A stretch of DNA of 36,553 bases, from the NCBI GenBank assembly GCA_905479205.1, contig CAJQLP010000228.1, forward strand, positions 1 to 36,553. The letters run 5' to 3'. Below, one piece after another: positions 9,292 to 18,948 of this stretch (within the stretch, counting starts at the first letter, position 1; the number at the start of each line of letters is the position of its first letter). A program made the position numbers and the translations under genes. The notes below the pieces were generated by a model, which was given only the letters and a program-made list of their open reading frames with translations, ran no database searches and was not told the DNA's origin. Source of the DNA: an uncultured Luminiphilus sp. (lineage in GTDB: Bacteria > Pseudomonadota > Gammaproteobacteria > Pseudomonadales > Halieaceae).

Positions 9292-9308
9292 TTTTAAACC
9301 TAAAATAT
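9292..9308. promoter_or_regulatory. Candidate operator upstream of gcdH (inverted repeat TTTTA-AACC-TAAAA)
   Basis: GTTTTAAACCTAAAATAT lies about 36 bp before the gcdH start; a near-identical copy is at 641-656. Confidence 0.35.
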
Positions 9309-9343
9309 CTGTGGCTGTTAAGAAACGCTGGAGGCAACGCCGC

Positions 9344-10528
9344 ATGGCCGCAAATACCCGCTGGAAAAAACTCGATTGGGAAGACCCCTTTGAACTCGAT
9401 GCACTGCTCACCGAGGAGCAACGCATGGTGCGCGACAGTGCGCGACAGTACGCCCAAAACGAGCTCGCGCCCCGTGTGAAGGAAGCCTTTCGAGAAGAAT
9501 CCACGGACCCAGGCATCTTCCGGGAAATGGGAGAAATGGGCCTATTGGGTCCCACCATCGAAGGCTATGGCTGTCCTGGCGTTGACTACATTTGCTATGG
9601 ACTCATTGCTCGGGAAGTGGAGCGGGTCGACTCGGGTTATCGCTCCATGTTGAGCGTGCAGTCGTCCCTTGTCATGTACCCTATCTACGCCTACGGCAAT
9701 GACGCTCAGCGCGAGAAGTACCTGCCCAAGCTGGCCACGGGGGAGTGGATTGGCTGCTTTGGTCTGACCGAGCCCGATCATGGTTCTGATCCGGGCAGCA
9801 TGGTCACTCGCGCCCGCAGCACCGAGGGCGGCTACCGCCTCACGGGCGCCAAGATGTGGATATCCAACAGCCCGTTTGCGGACGTCTTTGTTGTCTGGGC
9901 AAAAACCGACGATGACGTCATCCGGGGATTCATCCTGGAAAAGGGCATGGACGGCCTCAGCGCCCCCAAGATTGAAGGCAAGCTGGCATTGCGCGCTTCA
10001 ACCACGGGCGAAATCGTTATGGACAACGTTTTCGTCCCCGAGGAAAACCTGCTGCCCAATGTGCAGGGACTCAAGGGGCCTTTCGGCTGCCTAAACAACG
10101 CGCGCTATGGCATTGCCTGGGGGGCACTGGGAGCCGCTGAAACCTGCTGGCACACTGCTCGCCAGTACACCTTAGATCGAACACAGTTTGGGCGTCCGCT
10201 GGCATCGAATCAGCTGATTCAGTTGAAGTTAGCCGACATGCAAACTGAAATTGCACTGGGCTTGCAGGGTTGCTACCGAGCAGGGCAGCTATTGTCAGAC
10301 GGCGAAATATCCCCCGATCTCATCAGCCTGATCAAGCGCAATTCCTGTGGCAAAGCCCTTGATATCGCGCGCAAGGCAAGGGATATGCTAGGCGGAAATG
10401 GGATATCTGATGACTACCCCGTCATGCGACACATGATGAACTTAGAAGTTGTGAACACCTACGAGGGTACCCATGACATCCACGCCCTGATTCTGGGCCG
10501 CAGTCAGACAGACATACCTGCATTTTGA
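9344..10528 (+). CDS. gcdH: Acyl-CoA dehydrogenase, glutaryl-CoA dehydrogenase-like
   Basis: [27 protein letters not shown]...[17 protein letters not shown]...[17 protein letters not shown] is strongly GcdH-like. ATG at 9344 has a GGAGG upstream (9330-9334). Confidence 0.9.
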   Translation: MAANTRWKKLDWEDPFELDALLTEEQRMVRDSARQYAQNELAPRVKEAFREESTDPGIFREMGEMGLLGPTIEGYGCPGVDYICYGLIAREVERVDSGYRSMLSVQSSLVMYPIYAYGNDAQREKYLPKLATGEWIGCFGLTEPDHGSDPGSMVTRARSTEGGYRLTGAKMWISNSPFADVFVVWAKTDDDVIRGFILEKGMDGLSAPKIEGKLALRASTTGEIVMDNVFVPEENLLPNVQGLKGPFGCLNNARYGIAWGALGAAETCWHTARQYTLDRTQFGRPLASNQLIQLKLADMQTEIALGLQGCYRAGQLLSDGEISPDLISLIKRNSCGKALDIARKARDMLGGNGISDDYPVMRHMMNLEVVNTYEGTHDIHALILGRSQTDIPAF

Positions 10529-10862
10529 AGCGACGCTAACCAGTTAGCCTAACGATTCAGCCCTCGCTGCGTTGCACCGGGGGCTCTCCACTCAAGGGGC
10601 CGGCGCCCCAATCGCGACCGGATGCACCGGTGAACCCGATCCACCCTGTATTCACAATGGCATGATCATCGCGCAGAAATTCCAGACACCATCGGTAAGG
10701 AAGTTTCCGCGTGCTCTACTCTGTGTGGGTAATGAGCGCCCAAGCTACCGGCATCGGCTGGCTGAAACCCTGAGACACTAGAGCGTGCAAAAAGGGCTAG
10801 ACCGCAGCGGCAGCTGCTTCATTGGCATAGGTTTCGCGGCCCAGTGATTCGAGATAGCAAAT

Positions 10863-11390
10863 TCAAAGAGGATCCGCGGACTCGGCGGAAGGATCGTCAA
10901 GAGCATCCACCAACTCATGGAGCAGCTCATAAAGCTGGGTAAGATTTTTAGCACCAAACCGACTCTCAATGTAATCGTACCGTGACTCAGATTCCGGCGC
11001 GATCTGCGCAATCACGTTTAAACCTTTGTCGGTGATCGTAACCAGCGACCTGCGACTGTCACGCTCACAGGGTCGGCGACCAATAATCCCTCTGCCCTCA
11101 AGATTCTGCACGATTCGGCTAACGCTGGGTCTGAGCAGCGAGCACGCATCTGCCAACTCACTGACATCAAGCGCGTCAACTTCAGCAAGCGCACGCATCA
11201 CGCGCCATTGCTGAGTGGAGAGGTCGTGTGCGCGCAGGTGCGGTATAAAAGTTCTTAGCACCGCCTCATGGGCCTTAAGAAGACTCATGGGTAATGAGCG
11301 ATCGAAGCGACGTAAGTTAGTAAGGGGGTTAGTGCGCTGGCCGCTTTTGTTTTTAGCGTTACTTAATTTCGTTTTTGATGACGAAGTCAT
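10863..11390 (-). CDS. MarR-family regulator (HpaR-like)
   Basis: Winged-helix pattern LSTQQWRVMRALAEVDALDVSELADACSLLRPSVSRIVQNLEGRGIIGRRPCERDSRRSLVTITDKG. Confidence 0.88.
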   Translation of the reverse strand: MTSSSKTKLSNAKNKSGQRTNPLTNLRRFDRSLPMSLLKAHEAVLRTFIPHLRAHDLSTQQWRVMRALAEVDALDVSELADACSLLRPSVSRIVQNLEGRGIIGRRPCERDSRRSLVTITDKGLNVIAQIAPESESRYDYIESRFGAKNLTQLYELLHELVDALDDPSAESADPL

Positions 11391-11752
11391 GGAGCTGATC
11401 CTAGTTTAAAAGCACAAGCGCAGTGAGGCGACGGATGACCCCTCATATTACACCCTTGGCCGTCGCGAGTAAGCCATCCCCGATACTACAGACGGGCTAG
11501 GCGACATGGGTCCAACCAGATCCGTGGCCAGCAATCGGCTTCGCTGACGGGTCTAACTGGCTCCACACCAATGAATCTTATCTTTGTGTTCCGGGGCCCC
11601 CTGTCATCAATAAAACATTAACTGACCAAAGGCGAGACTAGTACGAATCCTAGCCCTTTAACTGCGCTGTTAAAAAACTGTCCGTATATGTCAATTACAC
11701 CAGTTACCCTTAACGTAGGATAGATCGACAAAAATATAAGAGCTCCACTGAC

Positions 11753-13195
11753 ATGCAATCTCTATTAAGCGCCACCCCAAATGATAGGCCGTTACCTAGA
11801 GCCCTGGACTTATTGACAAGCCTCCAGGAAGGTAGCTTGAGCGCTGAGGCACTGCTCAATCAGACTTATCAAACCATTGAACGCTGGAACCCAGCGGTTA
11901 ATGCCATATGCACGCTACTTCCATTGGAGGCGGTACAGGGCCAAGCTCGCGAGATTGATCGTTTGCGCGCGCGGAGCCAACCTGTCCCACCACTGGCAGG
12001 GATTCCCATTGCGGTTAAAGATCTTGCGGCGACCGCAGGTATAAGAACCACCCTAGGGACTCCATTGATGAAGGATAACGTCCCAGCGACGGACTGCTTA
12101 TTGGTGGCAAGGCTGCGAGCGGCGGGCGCCATTATTATTGGTAAAACTAATACCCCAGAATTGGGCGCTGGATCTCATACCTTCAATCCCATTTTTGGGA
12201 CCACACGAAATCCCTATAACTTTGATCTCATTGCTGGAGGCAGTAGCGGTGGTGCCGCAGCGGCACTGGCGACGGGGATGCTCTGCTTGGCAGATGGCAG
12301 CGACATGGGGGGCTCACTCCGCAACCCTGCCGCCTATTGCAATGTAGTGGGAATGAGACCAACCATGGGGCGCATACCCACTTGGCCACAGGTATCAAGC
12401 CGCTTCGCGCGCATGGCCGTTGAAGGACCGATGGCGCGAACCGTGGAAGACTGCACGCTACTCCTCCGATTACTGTCGGGCCCCGATGCTCGTGACGCGC
12501 GTTCGCTACACGATAATCACGGCATCGACGAGCACCTTCTTGAAAGAGACACAAGAGGGGTTCGAATTGGCTGGTCAGCCGCCCCCGCGGGATTAGCTAT
12601 GGAGCCCGCATTGAGGTCACTGCTCGAACAGGTACCCGAAACCTTGGCGCGCTTGGGCAGCGAGGTGGAGGCCACGGCACTGACCGAACTTCTAGGCGCC
12701 ATGGATGTGTTCAAAACCTTGCGAGCCGCTGCCTACGCCATGCTCGCAGGTGACCTCTATCAGCGGGGACATCAGGAGATGAAGCCCACGCTCACAGAGA
12801 ACATCAAACTAGGGTTTGAACAAACCACTAGCGACATTTACACGGCAGAAAAAGCCCGTACCGCCATGACCGCTGCGCTCGCGGAGCTATTCGAACGCTA
12901 TGACTACTTGGTCATGCCCACCACTCAGGTAATGCCTTTCCCCGTTGAGTTGGAGTATCCCTCCGAAATTGACGGAGAGCCCATGCACAGCTACATAGAT
13001 TGGATGGCGGTATGTTGTATCCTTAGCCCGTTCGACGTGCCCTGCGCCTCGGTACCCGCTGGCTTCAGCACAGAAGGTATTCCCTTTGGCATTCAAATTG
13101 TAGGTCGACCTGGGGATGATCAAGGGGTGATGCAAATGGCCTACGCCTGGCAACAGCAGACCCAACATTGGCGCACGCCACCAACGCTGGGTTAA
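11753..13195 (+). CDS. Amidase-signature family hydrolase
   Basis: GIPIAVKDLAATAGIRTTLGTPL (catalytic Lys) and AGGSSGGAAAALATGMLCLADGSDMGGSLRNPAAYCNVVGMRPT (Ser-cisSer region). Confidence 0.92.
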   Translation: MQSLLSATPNDRPLPRALDLLTSLQEGSLSAEALLNQTYQTIERWNPAVNAICTLLPLEAVQGQAREIDRLRARSQPVPPLAGIPIAVKDLAATAGIRTTLGTPLMKDNVPATDCLLVARLRAAGAIIIGKTNTPELGAGSHTFNPIFGTTRNPYNFDLIAGGSSGGAAAALATGMLCLADGSDMGGSLRNPAAYCNVVGMRPTMGRIPTWPQVSSRFARMAVEGPMARTVEDCTLLLRLLSGPDARDARSLHDNHGIDEHLLERDTRGVRIGWSAAPAGLAMEPALRSLLEQVPETLARLGSEVEATALTELLGAMDVFKTLRAAAYAMLAGDLYQRGHQEMKPTLTENIKLGFEQTTSDIYTAEKARTAMTAALAELFERYDYLVMPTTQVMPFPVELEYPSEIDGEPMHSYIDWMAVCCILSPFDVPCASVPAGFSTEGIPFGIQIVGRPGDDQGVMQMAYAWQQQTQHWRTPPTLG

Positions 13196-13199
13196 TGTT

Positions 13200-14576
13200 A
13201 TGAGTAAAAGTCTAGGAACCAAACTTCAGAACATCATCGAACAACGCGTTCCTGACCCGCTGACCTTCGCTTTGATTCTCACTGTAGTGATGGCGGCACT
13301 TGCCCTGGCATTCACCGACACAAAACCCGACAACTTGCTCCTGCAATGGGGTGATTCTCTCAGTGCATTACTGAGCTTCACCATGCAGATGACGTTGATC
13401 ATTATCACGGCCTATGTATTGGCACACACTCAGGTTGTAGCAACACTGTTAGATCGGTTAGCTGGACTTGCACAAAGTGCCAACCAGGCCTATGCCCTAG
13501 TCATACTCACCAGCGCTACATTCTCTCTGCTCTCCTGGCCGCTGGGACCGATTGCCGCCGGATTAGTCGCAAGAAAAATAGCTCAGCAAGCTCCCGAGCG
13601 AGGAATCAACGTACATTTCCCACTTTTGGCAGCCGGCGGCTTCGGTGGTTTTGTCGTCTGGGAAATGGGCTATTCTTCATCAATCGCACTGGCAGTAGCT
13701 ACCGAGGGCAATCCTACTTATGAGCTAATGGGAAGATTAATTCCCATACAAGAGACCTTGCTGACGACGTGGAATCTCCTGTCTATTGCCACGACGCTGG
13801 CGACGGTCATTGCTACAACGCTGTGGATTAATCGACGCCTCAACCTAACGGCCACTGTGGTACCCGACGACATGCTGCAACCACTAACAACGATGAATGC
13901 AAAACCCGTCGATGGCAGTGTCGATCACGGTGGCAATTACAGTGGTGATCAAAATGCGAATGCGGTAGAGGGAAGTAGGCACTTGTCCTTGTTTGCCGGG
14001 GGACTTGTTCTTGCTTATGTCTGCTTTTGGTTTATTGAAAACGGCATTTCACTGCAGCTCAACATTGTTAACTGGACGTTCTTGGGGCTGGGATTGCTAC
14101 TGGTAAGATCGCTGCCGCACTACAGTGATTTGTTCTCTAAAGGCGCCCACGTGGCGGCGCCTACGCTGCTCCAATATCCGCTCTATGCGGGCATCATGGG
14201 TCTGGCTATGCAAAGCGGGCTCGCACAGCAATTCTCTGCTTACCTAGTGGAAACTACCAACCAGACCTTACTCCCCATCGTTGCTTTTCTGTCAGCAGGC
14301 CTCGTGAATATATTCATCCCTTCGGGAGGTGCTCAGTGGGCATTGCAAGGGCCTTCTTTTGTACAGGCCGCGCAGTCCCTAGACGTTGATATGGGGGTTA
14401 TCAGCATGTCAATTGCCTATGGCGACCAGTGGACAAACCTGATTCAACCCTTCACTGCCGTGCCGATTCTCGCGTTGACCGGCCTCCGGCTGCGGCATAT
14501 CTATGGCTTCTGCTTAGTATTATGCGCCACCACCTCTGTCCCATTATTACTAGGCCTCGCCATCGCTAACAGCTGA
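13200..14576 (+). CDS. atoE: Short-chain fatty acid transporter, AtoE family
   Basis: Polytopic; RVPDPLTFALILTVV...NIFIPSGGAQWALQGPSF...SIAYGDQWTNLIQPFTAVPIL is characteristic of AtoE-type permeases. Confidence 0.87.
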   Translation: MSKSLGTKLQNIIEQRVPDPLTFALILTVVMAALALAFTDTKPDNLLLQWGDSLSALLSFTMQMTLIIITAYVLAHTQVVATLLDRLAGLAQSANQAYALVILTSATFSLLSWPLGPIAAGLVARKIAQQAPERGINVHFPLLAAGGFGGFVVWEMGYSSSIALAVATEGNPTYELMGRLIPIQETLLTTWNLLSIATTLATVIATTLWINRRLNLTATVVPDDMLQPLTTMNAKPVDGSVDHGGNYSGDQNANAVEGSRHLSLFAGGLVLAYVCFWFIENGISLQLNIVNWTFLGLGLLLVRSLPHYSDLFSKGAHVAAPTLLQYPLYAGIMGLAMQSGLAQQFSAYLVETTNQTLLPIVAFLSAGLVNIFIPSGGAQWALQGPSFVQAAQSLDVDMGVISMSIAYGDQWTNLIQPFTAVPILALTGLRLRHIYGFCLVLCATTSVPLLLGLAIANS

Positions 14577-14685
14577 AAGTCCTTGGTCAAGCATAGACGT
14601 CATGGCAGTAAAGAATCGGCACGCTGCTAACTCACCGAAAAGGCCTTAAACCGGCAAGCCATGTGTTTATCAAAAGACTCGACAC

Positions 14686-16218
14686 CTAGGAAAAAGGAGC
14701 GTTCCACTGCTCGCGCAGTAGTTTTTTCTGTATTTTACCCATAGCATTTCGTGGCAATGACGCCACCACTTGAATCGTCTTCGGCACTTTAAAGCTCGCC
14801 AGCTTGTCCTTGAGCAATATTTTGATGTTGCCCTCATCCAAGTGCGCATCCGCCAACGGCACAATGGCGGCAACCACCGTTTCGCCAAAATCTGGGTGAG
14901 GAACCCCAAAAACCGCTGATTCTTGGACCCCCGGCAGTTCATTCAGTACTAGCTCAACTTCTTTGGGATAGACGTTGAGGCCGCCAGTGATGACCATATC
15001 TTTTGAGCGCCCCACAATACTGAGGTAGCCGCGATCATCAATGCGACCCTGGTCACCCGTCACAAACCACTGATCTTCAGTAAAGTCCTGAGCGGTTTTT
15101 TCAGGCATTCTCCAATAACCTTTGAAGACATTGGGACCTCGAACTTCGATCTCGCCAATTTGTCCCACGGAGACGGGATGATGCTGCAGGTCACATACTC
15201 TGATCTCCACCTCCGGCAAGGGGAAGCCAACAGTCCCCGCGCGTCGCTCGCCTATGAGCGGATTAGAACAATTCATTCCAGTCTCACTCATACCATAACG
15301 CTCTAGGATCGTGTGGCCGGTGCGTTCGGCAAAGCTCGCAAAGGTCTCCTCCAGTAGCGGCGCGCTCCCAGACACAAATAAGCGCATGTTTTGGCAGTCA
15401 GCGCGCCCAAAGGACGCTTCGGCGAGCAAGCGGGTATAGTAGGTTGGCACACCCATCATGACCGTCGAAAGGGGTAATAACTCGCGCACCTTGTTGACCT
15501 CGAGTTTCGGCAGCCAGTGCATAGAGGCGCCGCTCATTAGCACGCAATGAATCCCCACAAAGAGTCCATGAACGTGGTAAATGGGCAAGGCGTGGAGCAA
15601 AACATCCTGCTGGGTGAAGCCCCATGACTCCACCAGCACCTCCGCATTGCTACGCAGGTTTTTGTGAGTCAACATGATGCCTTTGGGTCTACCGGTCGTA
15701 CCCGAGGAATACAGCAGCACCGCTAGGTCGTCGTCGGTGCGCAACTCAATGTCTACATCGGGCTCTGATTGCCGATATTGCTCCTGCAGGGACCCTTCAC
15801 CATTAGCATCTAAGGTCATCAAATGTGGTGTACCCACCTCGGCACACAGCTGGCTGTAACTATCGAGCTTACTGGGGTCACAAACCAGTAAGCTGGGCTC
15901 TGCGTTACTCAAAAAATACTGCATTTCATCGAGTGCATAAGCCGTATTCAATGGGTGATAGACCAAGCCTGCGCGCAACACACCCAGGTACAACCAAAGA
16001 TTGGTAACCGATTTTTCTACCTGTACGCTAACCCTATCCCCCGGCTGTAGTCCTAGGCGACGCAACAAGGCAGCCATGCGGGCAGACTCACGCTCCATAT
16101 CCCCAAAGCTGTACTCCTGACCGGCAAGATCTCGCAATAAAACCTTTTCCGCATCCGGTGAGCGTGCTGCAATGGCAGCATAAAAATTCACGTTTGCCAC
16201 GTTATCCTCCACTGGCAT
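14686..16218 (-). CDS. Malonyl-CoA synthase-like acyl-CoA synthetase (MatB-like)
   Basis: LLYSSGTTGRPKGIMLTHKNL, ERYGMSETGM, WFVTGDQGRID, LPRNAMGKIQKK. The N-terminus (GDRVSVQVEKS...LRAGLVYHPLNTAYALDEMQYFLSNAEP) is MatB-like. Confidence 0.85.
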   Translation of the reverse strand: MPVEDNVANVNFYAAIAARSPDAEKVLLRDLAGQEYSFGDMERESARMAALLRRLGLQPGDRVSVQVEKSVTNLWLYLGVLRAGLVYHPLNTAYALDEMQYFLSNAEPSLLVCDPSKLDSYSQLCAEVGTPHLMTLDANGEGSLQEQYRQSEPDVDIELRTDDDLAVLLYSSGTTGRPKGIMLTHKNLRSNAEVLVESWGFTQQDVLLHALPIYHVHGLFVGIHCVLMSGASMHWLPKLEVNKVRELLPLSTVMMGVPTYYTRLLAEASFGRADCQNMRLFVSGSAPLLEETFASFAERTGHTILERYGMSETGMNCSNPLIGERRAGTVGFPLPEVEIRVCDLQHHPVSVGQIGEIEVRGPNVFKGYWRMPEKTAQDFTEDQWFVTGDQGRIDDRGYLSIVGRSKDMVITGGLNVYPKEVELVLNELPGVQESAVFGVPHPDFGETVVAAIVPLADAHLDEGNIKILLKDKLASFKVPKTIQVVASLPRNAMGKIQKKLLREQWNAPFS

Positions 16219-16229
16219 ACAGCTAATAT

Positions 16230-17345
16230 TTATCGAATGTTGGCCAGCAACGGCTTGGCGGCATCAATCGCCGCTTGCTGATGGGGCTGCAGTTCTTGTC
16301 CGCCTAACCCCGCATGCATGGGCAGGAAGGGGTCTTCGGTCCCACTGCTAATGCCTGAGAGCGTCTCCATAACTGCCAGGCCAAAAAATGGCACCGTCCA
16401 ACTGTTGTAACCGCCCTCGTGGGTCATCAGTAATTTGCCACCGCAGTGTCTATCCGCGGCAGACAAGAGTTTCTGGGTGAGACTTCGGTAGCCATCACTG
16501 TGCATTTGCATGCGGCCAAGGGGATCGTAGGCGCCTGCATCAAAACCGCTGGGGACAATAATTAACTCCGGTTTGAAGGCATCTAAAGCGGGAAGTATCA
16601 CTTGATCAAAAGCGGCCTCATAGGCGCCCACACCCGAACCCGGAGGCATGGGTATGTTGAGGTTGTAGCCCTGTCCTAACCCCTCACCATTCTCGTGGGT
16701 GTAGCCGGAATCAGGGGGAAAGCAGTTGTCCTGATGAATGGAGATCGTCAGTGCGCGCGGATCATCATAGAACGCACTCTGGGTGCCATTGCCGTGGTGA
16801 ACGTCCCAGTCCACGTAGGCGATGCGCTGTAGTCCAAAATTGTCGAAGGCGTGCATTCCCGCCAGGGCAGCGTTACCAAAAATGCAGAAGCCCATGCCCT
16901 CCCCCGCTATGGCATGGTGACCGGGTGGACGCACCAAGGCGTAAGCGTTGTCGACTTCACCTTTCAATATCGCCTCTAGCGCCGCCAAAACGCCGCCAAC
17001 GGACAGCATTGCGATCTCGTAACTGCCCCGCCCCGCTGGCGTGAAAAACCCCGCGTCGCCACCGGTATCGGCGCTGATTTGCTTCACGTTCTCCAGATGT
17101 TCTACGGTATGAAATTTCAGCACCTCCGCCTCGGTCGCCATCCGAGGCTTGATGTGGTGCAAATGCTCATTCATCCCAGCCACTTCCAGCAAGTTCCTGA
17201 AGCGCCGCTTGGTCTCTGGATTTTCGGCGTGTACATCGGGTTGCACGGGGTTACCAAAGGGCATCGGGCCGGCGAAATTGCCGGTGTCGTGCCACATGTA
17301 AAGCTCGTGGCAAACCAATCCAGTGCGTCGTTTCGACAGGTTCAT
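16230..17345 (-). CDS. Class II histone deacetylase-like / acetylpolyamine amidohydrolase family deacetylase
   Basis: RPPGHHA, YVDWDVHHGNGTQ, SGFDAGAYDPLG, LMTHEGGYN: HDAC-superfamily active-site motifs. Confidence 0.92.
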   Translation of the reverse strand: MNLSKRRTGLVCHELYMWHDTGNFAGPMPFGNPVQPDVHAENPETKRRFRNLLEVAGMNEHLHHIKPRMATEAEVLKFHTVEHLENVKQISADTGGDAGFFTPAGRGSYEIAMLSVGGVLAALEAILKGEVDNAYALVRPPGHHAIAGEGMGFCIFGNAALAGMHAFDNFGLQRIAYVDWDVHHGNGTQSAFYDDPRALTISIHQDNCFPPDSGYTHENGEGLGQGYNLNIPMPPGSGVGAYEAAFDQVILPALDAFKPELIIVPSGFDAGAYDPLGRMQMHSDGYRSLTQKLLSAADRHCGGKLLMTHEGGYNSWTVPFFGLAVMETLSGISSGTEDPFLPMHAGLGGQELQPHQQAAIDAAKPLLANIR

Positions 17346-17439
17346 CGCAATCCCCTCGTCATAACCCTCAACCTTATATCCTCGGTCATCTTTTTCAGTG
17401 CCGTCCCTTCGTTAAGACTCAGCACCGCATTGGCTCGCA

Positions 17440-18948
17440 TTACCCTGCGTGAACAGGTGGACGTTGGTTGAAGCCGCCTACCGCTCGCTCCACGTCACTT
17501 GCAATACTGAACAGCAACGCATCTGCACCCACCGGTGCTGACAACATCACGCCAATAGGTAGGCCGCTTTCGCTCATTCCCAAAGGCAGCGACACCGAAG
17601 GCTGACCCGTCATATTGTACAAATGCGTAAAGGCTGCAACTCGCTTAAAACGCTGGGTATAACGCTGCAAATCATCGCCATCGCGATAAGTGATAGTGCC
17701 AAGCTCCGGCGCCGGGGTGGCAGTAACCGGTTGTAGCACCAAGTCGTAGCGCTGTTGGAACTGCCCCATCTGTCGGCCGAGGTAATGCATATGCTCAAGT
17801 GCAGCGGCAACACTAGAACCGGTAAGACCCGAGCCTTCGCGCCTAATCATGTGGGTCATAGGCTCCAGCTCTTGCTCGAGAATGGGCCGTCCGCGAGTCT
17901 GCTCTACGTAATCCAACCAGGCCGTCATACTCGAGACCATCAACACGTTCTGGGTCTGATTCAATTGGTCGTAATCAATACCAGGGGCTGCCTCCTCCAC
18001 GTGATGGCCCATCGCCTGCAACATCGACGCCGTCTCGCGAACGGCCCGCGCCACATCAGGATGAATATCAACCGCGGGTTCGGTTAGGTTCAGCGCCACT
18101 CGCAATGGCTTGCAGGGCGTCAATGTCGCTGCAAAAAAGCCTGATGTCGCCAAGCCAACACCATAAGGCGCGCCAGGCTCATAGCCTGAAATCGCCTCCA
18201 GCATCACAGCGCTGTCGCGCACAGAGCGCGTGACCACGTGACCCACAGACATGCCTGCACCAGAACCACCGGGGGTCAAGCCCCGAGTCGGTTTAAAACC
18301 AAAGACGCCGCAGTGGTTGGCGGGAACGCGAATGGAGCCACCGCCATCGGTGGCGTGGGCCATGGGAATAATCCCCGCGGCTACCGCTGCGGCAGATCCC
18401 CCACTCGAGCCGCCTGTACTGTGGGCGAGGTTCCAGGGATTTTTGCAATCTCCAAGGTGTGCGCCTTCAGTGGTTAAGGCCATACCAAACTCGGGTGTAT
18501 TGGTTTTACCGAATACAATGACGCCAGCGTCACGGAAGCGCTGCACCATGGTCGAATCCTGCGTCGCCACCACATTCTTCATCAGGGCAGAACCACCGCT
18601 GGTGACGGTTCCCTTGAGCTCTACACTTAGATCCTTTAACAGAAATGGAACGCCGGCGAAGGGACCTTTCGGCTGATAATCCGCGAGCTCTTTTCTCGCT
18701 CGCTCTATGTGATCCTGAGCCAAGAGATTTAACTGCGGGTTAACCTGATCGAGGCGGCGTATCGCTTCGTCCAACAATTCCTGAGCACTTGCCGTACCCG
18801 AATTCACCCAGTGCCCCATGGTGAGGGCATCAGCGTCATCCCAGGAATCGGCAACACCAACACGCGCTTGGGTTGCAGGTATGTGACTGGCTGCAGCGCT
18901 CACTGCAGCCAACTGTAACAGCGCCCTTCGGCTAAACGTCACGCTCAC
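17440..18948 (-). CDS. Amidase-signature hydrolase with predicted Tat signal peptide
   Basis: N-terminal MSVTFSRRALLQLAAVSAAASHIPATQA (SRRxLL twin-arginine motif). Amidase core FLLKDLSVELKG and STGGSSGGSAAAVAAGIIPMAHATDGGGSIRVPANHCGVFGFKPTRG. Confidence 0.9.
   Translation of the reverse strand: MSVTFSRRALLQLAAVSAAASHIPATQARVGVADSWDDADALTMGHWVNSGTASAQELLDEAIRRLDQVNPQLNLLAQDHIERARKELADYQPKGPFAGVPFLLKDLSVELKGTVTSGGSALMKNVVATQDSTMVQRFRDAGVIVFGKTNTPEFGMALTTEGAHLGDCKNPWNLAHSTGGSSGGSAAAVAAGIIPMAHATDGGGSIRVPANHCGVFGFKPTRGLTPGGSGAGMSVGHVVTRSVRDSAVMLEAISGYEPGAPYGVGLATSGFFAATLTPCKPLRVALNLTEPAVDIHPDVARAVRETASMLQAMGHHVEEAAPGIDYDQLNQTQNVLMVSSMTAWLDYVEQTRGRPILEQELEPMTHMIRREGSGLTGSSVAAALEHMHYLGRQMGQFQQRYDLVLQPVTATPAPELGTITYRDGDDLQRYTQRFKRVAAFTHLYNMTGQPSVSLPLGMSESGLPIGVMLSAPVGADALLFSIASDVERAVGGFNQRPPVHAG

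Noticed and set aside
10572-10781. 69-aa plus-strand ORF between gcdH and marR
   Set aside because: No recognisable motif and no convincing ribosome-binding site; treated only as possible remnant territory.
11016-11024. GTTTAAACC resembling the candidate MarR operator
   Set aside because: Inside the MarR coding sequence (codons for ...KGLN...); short and probably coincidental.
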